A stretch of 64,000 nt of DNA from Lepidostoma basale (Eukaryota; Arthropoda; Insecta; Trichoptera; Lepidostomatidae). Where the stretch lies: positions 620,001 through 684,000 of the forward strand of contig JAHDVF020000101.1 in NCBI GenBank assembly GCA_022606425.2, in the 5' to 3' direction. The notes under the pieces were generated by a model. That model worked only from the letters and a program-made list of their open reading frames with translations, was not told the DNA's origin and did no database searches. The stretch's first letter is position 1; the number at the start of each line of letters is the position of its first letter. The translations under genes and the position numbers were made by a program. Shown here piece by piece: positions 38,125-47,659 of this stretch.

Positions 38125-38540
38125 CATAATTTAATAAAACGCTACACTTTAATTGATAGTCAACTCACTAGAACACAGTGATGAAATCAATATAATAGCA
38201 ACTCAATATAATCGAGAGGTTCCCTATTATATTATCATTAAAATATATATTTAATATTTAAATTTTATACAATTGAAAAGTATTCAATTGCACTGGTAGT
38301 AAAATAAATAAAAATTACCATTTAGTGAGACTACACTATTTACAATGCATTTTTAAATCACTTCTAATAAAATTATATATGTATATAATCACATTAAAAT
38401 GTACAATAATTGTCAAAATTTAAAGAAAATTTCGTATTTTTTTTTATATAAATTTTTTTATTGGTAATATTTTTTTTATTATACTAAAATATTTAAAATA
38501 CGATTACGTAAGTAAATACAATTAAATGAAATTAATTAAA
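38125..38540. other. Very AT-rich stretch
   Basis: Long A/T runs. No ORF, no recognised repeat. Confidence 0.35.
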
Positions 38541-38544
38541 ATAT

Positions 38545-38760
38545 ATTGTTTCTTGAACAATGCTGTAAAACTCTATATTAAATAATTATTATAATACGAA
38601 TGAAAAAATCTGTTTTATACAAATTTCGCCTGTTTAATACAAGACATTTTAAAATGTTAATGTCTTGTACATTTGATAATGCCTTAGACAGGCGAAACAT
38701 GTCATACTTCGATAATAAAACTTCGTTAATAAAACAGGCGTTTTCATTCGTATTATGTCT
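38545..38760. repeat. HH2 head-to-head foldback
   Basis: Outer tail TGTTTCTTGAACAATGCTGT, inner part ATACGAATGAAAAAATCTG, then TTTCGCCTGTTTAATAC. The right arm GACAGGCGAAACATGTCAT runs to AGGCGTTTTCATTCGTATTA. The left ribozyme lost its box. The right one is intact at the box level. Confidence 0.7.
38671..38707 (+). ncRNA. Hammerhead-like motif, HH2 (U3/A8 core)
   Basis: Box UUGAUAA (38673-38679), extra U, stem II GCCU/AGGC (38681-38684, 38690-38693) with loop UAGAC, GAAA (38694-38697), CATG (38698-38701), UC (38702-38703). Stem I pairs only AU with AU. C3 and G8 are both replaced (U3, A8), keeping a potential 3-8 pair. Confidence 0.5.
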
Positions 38761-39009
38761 ACAATAATATTGAGAGCGACGAAGCTTGGAGCTTATAAGA
38801 ACCAGACAGGGAGTGCTTATGATGAATATTATATTCGTTTGATTATGTGTGGTTATAAAAGAATATTATTATATACGAAACCATTTAAGCTTATACGTAT
38901 TTCTGTCAAAAATAGAACTAGCTGTATATAAATCATTATTTTAATTTTGCATGTGAACAATAATAATAAATGAATAAAAATCAGATATATTCGTTTCTTT
39001 GTTTGTCTT

Positions 39010-39120
39010 TTTCTTTTTTATATACTTTGTATATACAACACATTTATTAAAAAAAAAATACATAGACATGTTTCGGACAACCAGTCCTTTTTCAGTGATA
39101 CATATTATATTTAAAATATT
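39010..39120 (-). repeat. HH5 single unit
   Basis: TTGTATATACAACACATTTA, AAAAATACATAGACATG and TTTCGGACAACCAGTCC are shared with the HH5 pair at 60,925-61,255 and the relative at 57,001-57,090. Confidence 0.6.
39061..39097 (-). ncRNA. Hammerhead-like motif, HH5 (box mutated)
   Basis: Minus strand: box CUGAAAA (39095-39089), stem II GGAC/GUCC (39087-39084, 39078-39075), GAAA (39074-39071), CATG (39070-39067), UC. G8 is changed to A without a C3 change, which should disable it. Confidence 0.45.
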
Positions 39121-39179
39121 ATAAACTTGTTTTAGAACGTTTTGATTTATTTTGACTTGCGTATTTATTTTGGAACGTC

Positions 39180-39352
39180 AAAAAAAGCAATATGGTAGTG
39201 CACAATGGTGTCGAACCTTATGTTTATGCAAGTGAAGCATGGAACTGGCAAATGACAGATAAAAGTAGAATAAATGCAGTAGAAATAAGATCTTTTAGAC
39301 TAATGTGTGGTAAATCTGTATATAATAGAGTTTCAAATGCAAATATAAGTAG
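39180..39352 (+). mobile_element. LINE-A1 fragment
   Basis: MVVHNGVEPYVYASEAWNWQ, then SRINAVEIRSFRLMCGKSVY and NRVSNANISSD. Both ends are truncated. The HH9 arm begins just beyond. Confidence 0.7.
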
Positions 39353-39425
39353 TGATTTTTTTATAAATAATATTATGGTAAACACGATTGTTTAGTGGTT
39401 TTACTTGGATTTAATTTATATAAAC

Positions 39426-39466
39426 AGTGACCAAGTTGTTTCGCCTTGCGAGGGCATTCTCAAACT
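39426..39466 (-). ncRNA. Hammerhead-like motif, HH9 left
   Basis: Minus strand: stem I AGU (39466-39464), box UUGAGAA (39463-39457), extra U, stem II GCC/GGC, GAAA (39442-39439), CAACUUGG (39438-39431), UC (39430-39429), ACU (39428-39426). Stem I has three pairs. The box carries U3 and A8. Confidence 0.55.
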
Positions 39467-39477
39467 CTTGTAAATTA

Positions 39478-39519
39478 GAGTTTGAGAATGCCCTCGCAAG
39501 GCGAAACAAATTTGTCACT
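39478..39519 (+). ncRNA. Hammerhead-like motif, HH9 right
   Basis: Stem I AGU (39479-39481) faces ACU (39517-39519). Box UUGAGAA (39482-39488), extra U, stem II GCC/GGC (39490-39492, 39500-39502), GAAA (39503-39506), the eight-base palindrome CAAATTTG (39507-39514), UC (39515-39516). It has the same U3/A8 combination as the left copy. Confidence 0.6.
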
Positions 39520-39525
39520 ATTTAA

Positions 39526-39655
39526 CTAACTAACCATCACGCCTTCTCTCCGAGAGGGTAGGCAGAAAGAATGGACTGCCACACTATAAACGACGCGGCA
39601 CTCCATCCTTCTCTTTTCGCCCCCGCGAGAGACGCGGTGTGATGGGTTGCGAACC
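39526..39655 (-). mobile_element. LINE-A1 end plus a second LINE end, inserted in HH9
   Basis: AACTAACTAACCATCACGCC and GGGTAGGCAGAAAGAATGG is the A1 tail in reverse. It runs into CCCCGCGAGAGACGCGGTGT, GATGGGTTGCGAACC, the plus-strand 3' end of another RTE-like element. The composite is flanked by CACTATTTA. Confidence 0.6.
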
Positions 39656-39749
39656 TCATCGCCACTATTTATATAAATGAAATCCAACCATAACCACTAA
39701 ACAATCGTGTTTACTATTATAAATTAATAATGGAGTTTTACAAAACTTA

Positions 39750-40060
39750 TACCTCAACCATCAATATAACTAGTGAATGTGGTGCTTATGAAAAGAATTA
39801 ATGATGACAGAATGGTAAAGAAAGTATATGTAAACGACGTGAACCGAGCTAGAAATAGAGAAAGGTCGAGGAAAACGTGGTACGATCAAATCAATCAAAT
39901 ATTGAATGTAGGTCACGTAAAGAGTTGGAGAAATCGATGTACGCGCATATGACCAAATTAATCAAATACTAACAGGCGACCACATTTGAAGTCGGAAAAA
40001 TCGACGAGCGTGCATGTAACGATGTATAAATGCAGAGGAATATAGAGGTACGTCTTATAT
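39750..40060 (+). mobile_element. LINE-A1 / LINE-A3 composite
   Basis: A1 sequence (ISSECGAYEKN, MVKKVYVNDVNRARNRERSR) switches near 39,948 to A3 sequence (HDQINQ, GDHI.SRKNRRACM). The join occurs at the homologous motif DQINQI, as expected for recombination or template switching. Confidence 0.55.
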
Positions 40061-40090
40061 TTTATACAAGTTATATTATTTTACCCTTGT

Positions 40091-40235
40091 GTCCATTCTC
40101 TCTGCCTTCCCGCAGGGGTAGGCAGAGAGAATGGACCGCCACACTACTCTATCCTGGCAAACCTCTTTAGCTTCCTCCACACATTTATACAACGAGTCAC
40201 ACACGCACGTCGATTCCTCCGACTTCTAACGTGTA
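40091..40235 (-). mobile_element. LINE-A2 3' end with terminal hairpin
   Basis: GTCCATTCTCTCTGCCT (40,091-40,107) is inverted against AGGCAGAGAGAATGGAC, so the last A2 codons are present in both directions. The rest is normal A2 in reverse (VWRSILSA, EEAKEVCQDRVVW, NRRACVTRCINV). Confidence 0.65.
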
Positions 40236-40244
40236 TAATGCTAT

Positions 40245-40480
40245 AATGTTATATTCCTTTATTTGTATTATTATTATTATCTTTTTGTTAAGTTTTATAC
40301 CTTAGTTAGTTTTATCTTGATTTTAGTTTAGTTAAATCTCGTTTCATAAGTCTATAATGTTAACTCTGTGCATTCATTTATATTTGTGGTAACATGTAAT
40401 TGCCCTTATTTGAGTACTTCTTTGTGTATTTTTTTTATATATATTCGCTGTTTGTTACCTTAAAATAAATAAATAAATTC
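40245..40480 (+). mobile_element. LINE-K 3' UTR with AATA tail
   Basis: GTTAAGTTTTATACCTTAGT, TAACTCTGTGCATTC and ATTTGTGGTAACATGTAATT, then TGTTTGTTACC and TAAAATAAATAAATAAATTC. No coding sequence survives, so the clade is unknown. Confidence 0.5.
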
Positions 40481-40584
40481 CAAAGTTAAAATACAAAACG
40501 AATTAAATTATTATTTGATATGAATCGTAACGTGAGTGATTAGTTTCATAACACAGCAATCAAAGAAAGCACTCGCATATTATC

Positions 40585-40750
40585 CGAACGAAGTTCAGTC
40601 GCCCCGATGTCAGGCTGTGGGCTGTGGGCCGTCCGTCGCTCTTTCTACCTGCGTCGGGGCGGGCGTGGGCGCCGCGCCGCTTATGAGAGGCGTCCCGACG
40701 CTCTACAGTGACACGAGCGGTCGCGCTGCCAAGCGACAAACCCGGGAATA
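40585..40750. promoter_or_regulatory. CpG-rich islet
   Basis: Dense CpG (GTCGGGGCGGGCGTGGGCGC). On the minus strand a possible 5' exon ends GACGCAG followed by GTAGAAAG, with TATATTCCC about 75 bases upstream. ORFs on both strands are composition-driven. It could be a host first exon or promoter. Confidence 0.3.
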
Positions 40751-40849
40751 TACACATAACTATAATACCATCCAATACGATTCTCATATTCAAAAACACG
40801 ATGCGATATTCCCATTCGATTGTTCGATTGAAACACATTTTAAATTTAT

Positions 40850-41092
40850 TAACTAACTAAACGTTTCGCCGTCTCCCCGAAGGCATAGGCGGAGATAATG
40901 TTGAATGAAGACTGTTCTTTCCTGACATGCTTCTCTCGCTTTCTCAAAAATAATACATCGTGTCATGCACATCGATTTTTCCGACCCGACGACTAAGGAG
41001 TCGACATTATTTTATTAATTTGATCGTACCACATTTCAGTCGGTCTTCATTTCTTGTTACGTTTACATCGTCAACATATACTTTCTTCATCA
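40850..41092 (-). mobile_element. LINE-A1 3' end, decayed
   Basis: TTAACTAACTAAACG, then CGCCGTCTCCCCGAAGG and the A1 coding end in reverse with many indels. The upstream side is replaced by the HH1 tail at 41,095. Confidence 0.6.
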
Positions 41093-41094
41093 TT

Positions 41095-41340
41095 ATTTTT
41101 AAGACAATCAAATGATTTAACTGAAATCTCTTGATGGAAAGTTCATCTTAAATAATAAGCTATTAAAACGATGTTTTTTTTATAACAACTTCCACATTTG
41201 TCTTTATTTCGACAGCGACCGGTTTCGCCAGGCTCGCTGGCATCGACAGACCCGTCTGTCGATGCCAGCAAGGCTGGCGAAAACGGTCGCTGTCGAAATA
41301 AATACAAATGTGGAAGTTATTATAAAAAAAACATCGCAAT
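41095..41340. repeat. HH1 head-to-head foldback
   Basis: Left arm: tail, ribozyme (41,213-41,253 minus). Right arm: ribozyme (41,256-41,292 plus), partial tail (AAATACAAATGTGGAAGTTA). The arms meet at GACCCGTC. The flanks (DQ-type A1 end to the left, LINE-A1 end to the right at 41,341) suggest insertion into a LINE-A1 copy. Confidence 0.8.
41256..41292 (+). ncRNA. Hammerhead-like motif, HH1
   Basis: CUGUCGA (41256-41262), extra U, stem II GCCAG/CUGGC, GAAA (41279-41282), ACGG in place of CCGG, UC, GCUG (41289-41292). The stem I 5' strand is lost at the palindrome centre. The minus-strand partner keeps CCGG. Confidence 0.45.
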
Positions 41341-41408
41341 GTAGAAGAGGCGCGAGAGTTATGTCAGGATAAAACTATGTGGCGATCCAACGGCGTGATG
41401 GTTAGTTA
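41341..41408 (+). mobile_element. LINE-A1 last codons and tail
   Basis: VEEARELCQDKTMWRS, then ACGGCGTGATGG and GTTAGTTATT. It is short and probably part of the copy split by the HH1 pair. Confidence 0.5.
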
Positions 41409-41489
41409 TTTATGTAAGAGTTAAAAGAGTGATATTTCCACTGGTGAGTATATTATTGTTGATATATTTAAACAGGTATACCTTCGTTA

Positions 41490-41672
41490 ATTAATACGAA
41501 TGAAAACGTCTGTTTTCTAGAAGTTTTATTGTATTATATATGAATGACATGTTTCACCTGTTTAAGGCATTATCAAATGCTATGACATAATGTCTGAGAC
41601 AGGCGAAACAAGCGATTTACATAAAATATAATAAATCGAGAAAACAAACGTTTTCATTCGTATTAATTACAT
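41490..41672. repeat. HH2 head-to-head foldback
   Basis: Arms TACGAATGAAAACGTCTGTT to GAATGACATGTTTCACCTG, and the inverse from GAGACAGGCGAAACAAGCG to TTTTCATTCGTATTAATTA. The minus-strand ribozyme is intact at the box. The plus one has a damaged box and palindrome. Confidence 0.75.
41544..41578 (-). ncRNA. Hammerhead-like motif, HH2 (U3/A8 core)
   Basis: Minus strand: box UUGAUAA (41576-41570), extra U, stem II GCCU/AGGU, GAAA (41555-41552), CATG (41551-41548), UC (41547-41546). It repeats the U3/A8 combination seen at 38,673 and 13,553. Confidence 0.5.
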
Positions 41673-41939
41673 TTTTCTTGGTATGTTTAAAAATGTAAAG
41701 TAAACCTTCATTGTTGAGAGAGCACATAAGCTTTTTAATTTTCCGTCGAAATATCTCCATGAAGATCACTTTGCCTTATATTAAATTATTCCTACATTAC
41801 CATATGTTAATTCTCGCCAATTATATAGTTTATTTAATTCTCGTAAGTAAGGGTTGGTACTAAAACCATCCTTCGAAGGGACAATACTACAGATAAGGCA
41901 CATAATATTATATTATAATACTTTTAAATAACATAAGCT

Positions 41940-42010
41940 TCTGAATTGTTTCTTGAACAACGACGTAAAACTCCACATTTAATAATGAAAACAGACCTTT
42001 TCATTCGTAT
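41940..42010. repeat. HH2 outer tail scrap
   Basis: TTGTTTCTTGAACAACGACG, TAAAACTCCACATTTAATAA and CTTTTCATTCGTATT match HH2 tails. There is no ribozyme core. Confidence 0.5.
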
Positions 42011-42117
42011 TTTTAACATATACATAAAGGTTCGAAAAATTAGTAAAATAATTATAACAATTTAATTAAACACTTTTAAAAAACATTTAGTATAAAACCA
42101 CCTTATTATGAGTAAGG

Positions 42118-42160
42118 GGTGCCAACCGGTTTCAATCTGTAACGAACTTCATCAGGGATA
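42118..42160 (-). ncRNA. Hammerhead-like motif, HH7
   Basis: Minus strand: box CUGAUGA (42155-42149), extra A, stem II region of 14 bases that pairs poorly (GUUC/GAUU), GAAA (42133-42130), CCGG (42129-42126), UU (42125-42124), GG. The box and GAAA are intact and stem I has at least two pairs (CC/GG). It is probably related to HH6. Confidence 0.45.
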
Positions 42161-42164
42161 AACA

Positions 42165-42800
42165 CTTAAAAAGATGTTTAATTGTATCTCAATAGAGACG
42201 AAGAAACAAACTGGCAGGTCATAAGTCCTGTAAACACCTTGATCATCCATATTCAGTTTCCAGTTTGTTTCTTCGTCTCTATTGAGATACAATTAAAAAT
42301 TTAAATTAACCACCCACAGGTGAAAATCCAGGATTCGTATACAGATGTAAGTATACATTTCACAAATACTTAAAAAGATGTTCTGCTTAATGCTTAATAA
42401 ACATAAATAAACATAGATGGCGTTAGTATGTAGATTATATATAGAGTAATCTTAAAAAGGTTAACATATGTAATCAAAATCTTCATAGATGGCGCATTGA
42501 AACTGACATGTGAAATCTGGTAAAGGACTTTAATATACCATATATACAACTTCCAAAAATTTGTCAGACATGGTCATAAGAAAGGTAGAATGGGGATTGT
42601 TGTAATTACATAAAGCGTGCGCTTAACCCAACCAATGACAGGTCATAAGTCCTGTAAACACCTTGATCAACCATATTCAGTTTCCAATTTGCATCTTCGT
42701 CTCTATTGAGATACAAATAAATCATGAATTAATAACCCACGGTGGGTGAAATCCAGTATTCGTATACAAGTATAAGTATACATTCACAAAAAAATATATA
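42165..42800 (+). repeat. Repeat family R, nested pair
   Basis: A short inverted R end (TTGTATCTCAATAGAGACG at 42,180 against CGTCTCTATTGAGATACAA at 42,268) is followed by a nearly full R copy ending at 42,715 and the CACGGTGGGTGAAATCCAGT block. Confidence 0.7.
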
Positions 42801-42894
42801 TTGACAACAATACAATATTATATACAAAATGTTTAATTACATTTTTAAATATGTCAAACCACCAAGGCTTCTTACCAAAGTTTAATTATTTTAA

Positions 42895-42936
42895 CACCCG
42901 ATGATGACAACATAGTTTGACGAAATAGCTATCGCG
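42895..42936 (+). ncRNA. Hammerhead-like motif, HH4 (compensated palindrome)
   Basis: Box CCGAUGA (42898-42904), extra U, stem II GACAA/UUGAC with one mismatch, GAAA (42922-42925), UAGCUA (42926-42931), UC (42932-42933), GCGA. The palindrome is UAGCUA instead of CAGCUG: both ends changed together. Confidence 0.5.
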
Positions 42937-43009
42937 AAAAAAAATAGTGATATCATAAACAGAGTTTTATATTTTAACTGTTAATAATTCTTAAGTATCA
43001 TAGTGTTTC

Positions 43010-43385
43010 GGCCAAAACAATGGACTCGAATGTGAATGTGAATATGAAGCGGAAAGTCGGTTATGTTACCAGCTGTGACTATTGCACTGAAAAGCGGTGA
43101 AAAAGGCGCTGAAAAGAGGCAAATTTCACAATGATATGGAAGGTTCCTTTATATAGTGATTCGTTTCAATCCATACTTACATACCTGTTACATATATTAT
43201 AAAGAGAGTTTTTATTTGGTGTGTTAATCAAATTTAATTCTTTCTAAATAATGCCTGTAGGGTATTTCATTGTCTATCGCTGAAGAGCTGTTAAGGTGAT
43301 CGCTCAAAATGTATACAAGGTTATTGAAACCAAATATGTTAATTAATACATGAAAACGTCTATTTTAAACAAGCTTTTTATATTT
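43010..43385. other. Unassigned
   Basis: 43,000-43,020 reads AGTGTTTCGGCCAAAACAAT, inverted relative to 56,485-56,510, perhaps the end of another ribozyme-type repeat. The rest has no partner. Confidence 0.3.
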
Positions 43386-43389
43386 TACT

Positions 43390-43868
43390 AACTAACTAAC
43401 TAACCATCACGCCATCTCCCCGAAGGGGTAGGCAGAAAGAATGGACTGCCACACCTTTCTTTCCTGACATATTTCTCTCGCTTCGTCTACATTCATACAT
43501 CTCATGCACGCACGTCGATTTCTTCGACTCCTCGCGTGACCGACATTCAATATTTGATTGATTTGATCGTGCCCAGTTTTCCTCGGCCTCCCTCTATTTC
43601 TAGCTCCGTTTACGTCGTATATACCTTCTTACCTATTCTCTTTTCACTCATTCTTTACATATGTCCAAATCATCTTAACGACCCTTTCATTATTTTGTTT
43701 ATAACGCTTTCATTTGCACCGCATTCACTTCTTATAGTTGCATTTGACACTCTATCATATACAGATTTACCACACATTCGTCTTAGAGATCTCATTTCTA
43801 CTGCATTTATTCTACTTTCATTCTTCTTTTTGCCAGTTCCATGCTTCACATCTATACATAAAATAACA
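43390..43868 (-). mobile_element. LINE-A1 copy
   Basis: Reverse strand from the TTAG tail and CCGAAGGGGTAGGCAG up through ESRINAVEMRSLRRMCGKSV, YDRVSNATIRSECGANESVI and KIMKGSL. It breaks into LINE-A3 sequence at about 43,870. Confidence 0.75.
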
Positions 43869-43869
43869 A

Positions 43870-44390
43870 AACTTGTATAAAATATAAGACATACCTCTCT
43901 ATATTTCTCTACATTCATACATCGTAACATGTACACTCGTCGATTTTTCCGACTTCGAATATGGTCGCCTTTAAGAATTTAATTAATTTGGCCATGCCGT
44001 GTTTTTCTTGGTCTTCCACGGCTTCTATTTCCACTCACACTGCTTGCATAAAACATTTTAACCATTAAAAAAATACTAATACGAGAATATAAATCAAATT
44101 AGAATTTATTTTACAATCTTCAATGTGAGCAGAAAACAGTTCATTATTATGAAGAAGAAATCTGGTCGTGTCCAGGCTTGAACCCAAGTCCCCTGGGTCA
44201 GAATCCAGGCGTTCTATCCCTTAGACCACTACCCGATATTTTCTCTCATCCTTTCGTTCTAAATTTCCAAACAATTTCATTGATCCTTTTTATAATTTTA
44301 CTTGTGATGCAATCGTATTTCTTATTTCGTCGTTCGATATTCTATCATATATCATTTTCCCGCATATTCTTCTCACTGATATCATTAAAA
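43870..44390 (-). mobile_element. LINE-A3 copy split by a SINE
   Basis: ARCMNVEKYREVC-type end, SRKNRRVYMLR, then the SINE, then upstream A3 sequence (MISVRRICGKMIYDRISNDE, CIT.KIIKGSMKLFGNL). No TTAG tail, because its 3' side abuts the A1 copy. Confidence 0.65.
44068..44235 (-). mobile_element. tRNA-derived SINE inserted in LINE-A3
   Basis: Minus strand: GGGTAGTGGTCTAAGGGATA (A-box region), hairpin CCTGG/CCAGG, GGTTCAAGCC (B box), then TTCTTCATAATAATGAACTG and GAGCAAACATTG-like body. The anticodon arm pairs, but its loop is eight bases, so this is a SINE head rather than a tRNA gene. Confidence 0.7.
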
Positions 44391-44512
44391 AAAAATTTTT
44401 TTTGGAATTTGAAATTTGTATTTAACATCCGATAAAAACACATCAATTAAGATTTGAAAAGTAATATTAAATTAAATAAAAAGAAATCTAGAATGAACAC
44501 CATTGTATTCAC

Positions 44513-44880
44513 AACATTTTGAATGTATACTAATACTTGTAGACGAATACTGGATCTTATTTACCCATTGAGGGTTATCAATTCAAGGATTAATTGTATC
44601 TCAATAGAGACGAAGATGCAAGGTCTAATCTTCATAGATGGCGCTAGTGTGTAGATTGAAACTAACATGTGAAGTTTGGTGTTGCATATTAACATATATA
44701 CAACTTCCAAAAATTTGTACGACATGGTGGTCGTAAGGGTGGAATGGGGAATATTGAATTACATAAATCGTGCGCTTAACCCAACCAATGACAGGTCATA
44801 ATTCCTGTAAACACCTCGATCACCATATTCTATTTCCAATTTGCATCTTCGTCTCTATTGAGATACAATTAACCATTGTA
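44513..44880 (+). repeat. Repeat family R copy 6
   Basis: Starts at CAACATTTTGAATGTATACT. It contains an inverted R end at 44,590 (TTGTATCTCAATAGAGACGA) and finishes with CGTCTCTATTGAGATACAAT. It is a shortened foldback. Confidence 0.7.
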
Positions 44881-45015
44881 TTCAAGAGGAATAAGCGGAG
44901 AAAATTTTGTCGCTGAATTTCTTATTATTGGTTACTTTTCTACCCTCTCCACAAGCATACAGCGTGCCATGCACGCACGTCACACCGACTCGTCAGCCTT
45001 CATACATAATAAATA

Positions 45016-45505
45016 TAGGGTGTTTTTTTAGAGGTAAACAATACATATTCAAAATGAAAAAAATATATATTAAAATAATTTTACTGTCTATTATATTGGC
45101 TTTATTTAATATTTAATTTTATGCCATTATTGTTTAAATATGATTTCGGCCATATGAGCGTCACGGCTAGCTCGATTGAAGCGCAATCGTGAAATCCAAT
45201 TTTCGACAATTGTCGTCTTTGTGGATGTACGTGGTGCGAAAACGATCCATGGTCTTTCGAATAACTTGCTCGGATGGACGATTATGTCGACCGTAAAATG
45301 CACGCAGTGCACGATAAGTTTGGCGAACTGAACCATGATTTTCAAAATAAATTTGCACAATTTGCAAGCGCTGTTCTGACGTCAGTCTATTCATGGTAAA
45401 ATGGCAAAATGTACTGACTACAAATAAATTTTAAACTGTCAAATTGATAGTCTGTAGAAACAATGTTGCCAGTTTAAAAACCAAACCTCTAAAAAAAACA
45501 CTCTA
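45016..45505 (-). mobile_element. Mariner-like deletion derivative M2
   Basis: TA duplications (45,014-45,015, 45,506-45,507) flank ends TAGGGTGTTTTTTTAGAGGT and its near-complement. The minus-strand frame 45167-45394 begins MNRLTSEQRLQIVQIYFENH and continues with RQTYRALRAFYGRHNRPSEQ. A C-terminal-like HMAEIIFK lies in another frame. The DDE core is missing. Confidence 0.85.
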
Positions 45506-45509
45506 TACA

Positions 45510-46010
45510 ATATATATTTTTAAAATTTAGCTTTGATATATGCGACTTGTTATGGAACTATAGATTATCGAGGCAATTGTTAATAAATATAATATTTACA
45601 ACACGATTACTCATAAAAAAGAAACGTATCTTTAAGTTGTTAGATTTCATTTTGGCTACATAGTGATTTGACGTTGTACAAGAAGATATAATGGATAAGA
45701 TGACATACCTCTGTTGGCAGATGCACCATCAGCTCTGAAATCAAACAAACAAAACAATTAATATTACATCAAGATTTGAATTACCTAATAGTTGTGAAAT
45801 ATGTGTTTCAGAAACTTTGCGTTCAATTCACACAATTCATGTAATTTTTCCTTTATTCGTGGATGCTTCATCTCAAAACTTAAAACTAAGAATTAGACAA
45901 AATAATCTCATAACTTCTTCTTGGCATGTTTTTTTTATTGGTTCTCTTAAGAAACATTTGGTAGGAAGCGTATATTCTTAAGCTTACCCATTTACATATA
46001 TTTTAGAGCC
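45510..46010. other. Nothing recognised
   Basis: AT-rich, no ORF, no repeat partner. Possibly unique DNA. Confidence 0.35.
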
Positions 46011-46014
46011 AAGA

Positions 46015-46535
46015 TATTCGGATACTCGGTCTTCCTCTATTTCTAGTTCCATTTACATCGTTAACATATAATGTTTTTACAATTCTTTCTTCATTCGTTC
46101 TTTCCATGTGTCCAAACCATATTAATGATCCTTTAATTATTTTGTTATAACACCATCATTCGCACCGCATTCACTTCTTATATTTTCATTTGACACTCTA
46201 TCATACACAGAGTATCCATACATTCGCCTAAGAGATCTCATTTCTACTGCATTTATTCTACTTTCATCCTTCTTTTGCCAGTTCCATGCTTCGCTTCCAT
46301 ACATAAGGGACGGTAGAAGAACACCATTGTGCACCATTGTACACTGTCTAGCTTTTTTGGATAGATTTTTGTTTGCGATGACAACTTTAAGTGCACCATT
46401 CACTTTGTTGCCTGTACCAACCCTTCATTCAATATCCCTCTCCACTCGCCCATCTCTTGAAAACATACTACCTAAATACACGAAGTCATCTACTTGCTCC
46501 CAATTTTCACCATTCAGGCTAATGTTGCAACTTCA
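46015..46535 (-). mobile_element. LINE-A1, upstream part
   Basis: Reverse strand: NISLNGENWEQVDDFVYLGS, RDGRVERDIE, NKVNGALKVVIANKNLSKKA, MYGSEAWNWQKKDESRINAV, LRRMYGYSVYDRVSNENIRS. The 3' coding part after RGRPS is missing. Confidence 0.8.
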
Positions 46536-46838
46536 GGAATATGGAAGATACAGGAGGTATCTTCCATGTCTTTAAATGATTCATTGATCACCAAATTTCA
46601 ATATCTACATCATGCACAAGTAGTGACTGCATATATGTAGCATTTAAATGTTATGTATCGAAGTTTCCAGAAGTTGTTTTTCATTACTCTAAATCCACAC
46701 AAACTAACTCCGTACTTTGCATTAATTATAAGAGAAAAATGAATATGATTGTGTTAGTTCTGTTCTTGCCTACGAACAAGATAATTGTGCAAACAAGCCA
46801 AGACGTTTTGATGAATAAAATTTTCTCTTCTTATGTCC
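46536..46838. other. Unassigned
   Basis: No ORF or repeat partner. Confidence 0.3.
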
Positions 46839-46839
46839 A

Positions 46840-47003
46840 TTGAAGCTAAGATGGTAGTACATAATGGAGTTCTAGCGCCAACTCTTGTGTATGGAAGTGA
46901 AGCTTGAGAAGTTGAGCTTAAAAAGAAAGATGAAAGCAGGATAAATATCGTAGAAATGAGATCTCTGAGAGAAATGTGCGGGATAATGATATATGATAGA
47001 TTT
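46840..47003 (+). mobile_element. LINE-A3, left part of a split copy
   Basis: AKMVVHNGVLAPTLVYGSEA, a stop, ESRINIVEMRSLREMCGIMI and YDR, then a switch to LINE-B2. Confidence 0.65.
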
Positions 47004-47325
47004 CTCCGACAGCGACAGCACAGATTGTTTTACCTACGGGCCACCAGAACCAATCTGCCTCTGGTGACACCGGTTGAAAGAGAAATTATTCTACTGAACG
47101 TGGTCTCCTCGGAGATCGACGTCTTTCATATTAGTGAAGGTACGTTCAGGGGATAAAATACTCATGACTTTAGAAAGTATCTTGTTTTCCTAATGTCGAA
47201 CCATCTCTAATGCGTTCCTGGTATTTTGTTGCATTTTTATAATATTTTACCTGTACTCAATAGATGCCTTAAACATTTTGCTGTTTGTAATGTCTTTGAG
47301 TTAAAAAACTGATTTGATTTGATAA
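47004..47325 (+). mobile_element. LINE-B2 inserted in LINE-A3
   Basis: FLRQRQHRLFYLRATRTNLP, VTPVEREIILLNVVSSEID and VFHISEGTFRG, then the UTR and a TTGATTTGATAATAG junction. The first 60-codon frame here is a fusion of the two elements. Confidence 0.75.
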
Positions 47326-47655
47326 TAGAATAACAAACGACAAAATAAGAAAGAAACGTAAAGCAGATGATTTCATCATTAGTAAAATTAAAAATAGGAT
47401 CCTTGAGATGGTTTTGGTTAAACAATTTTATACAAGCAGTGCAAGTGGAAAATAAGGCCTTGGAGGGTCAAGGAAAGCATGGCATGACCAAATTACTCAA
47501 ATGCTAAAAGGCGGTCACATTCGAGGTCGGAAAAATCGACAAATATTAATGTTACGATGTATGAATGTAGAGGAATCTCGAGAGGTGTGTTAGGCTATAG
47601 CAGTACGGCGGTCTATCCTCTTTGCCTACCCCTCCGTGATGATTAACTTTTTTTT
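47326..47655 (+). mobile_element. LINE-A3, right part of a split copy
   Basis: NRITNDKIRKKRKADDFIIS, KIKNRIL, SASGK, then HDQITQMLKGGHIRGRKNRQ and VEESREVC in shifting frames. The stop region is reduced to CCTCCGTGATGATT. Confidence 0.65.
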
Positions 47656-47659
47656 TTAA

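Larger units (their letters stand above)
39370..39720. repeat. HH9 head-to-head foldback with LINE-A insertion
   Basis: Outer arms TAAACACGATTGTTTAGTGG and its complement at 39,690 flank two ribozyme motifs (39,426-39,466 minus, 39,478-39,519 plus) that meet near 39,472. A LINE-A piece is inserted in the right arm, flanked by CACTATTTA on both sides. Confidence 0.75.

Noticed and set aside
44170..44235. tRNA gene on the minus strand
   Set aside because: A and B boxes are present, but the anticodon loop has eight bases, the acceptor ends do not pair and a SINE body follows; a second diverged copy exists at 26,455.
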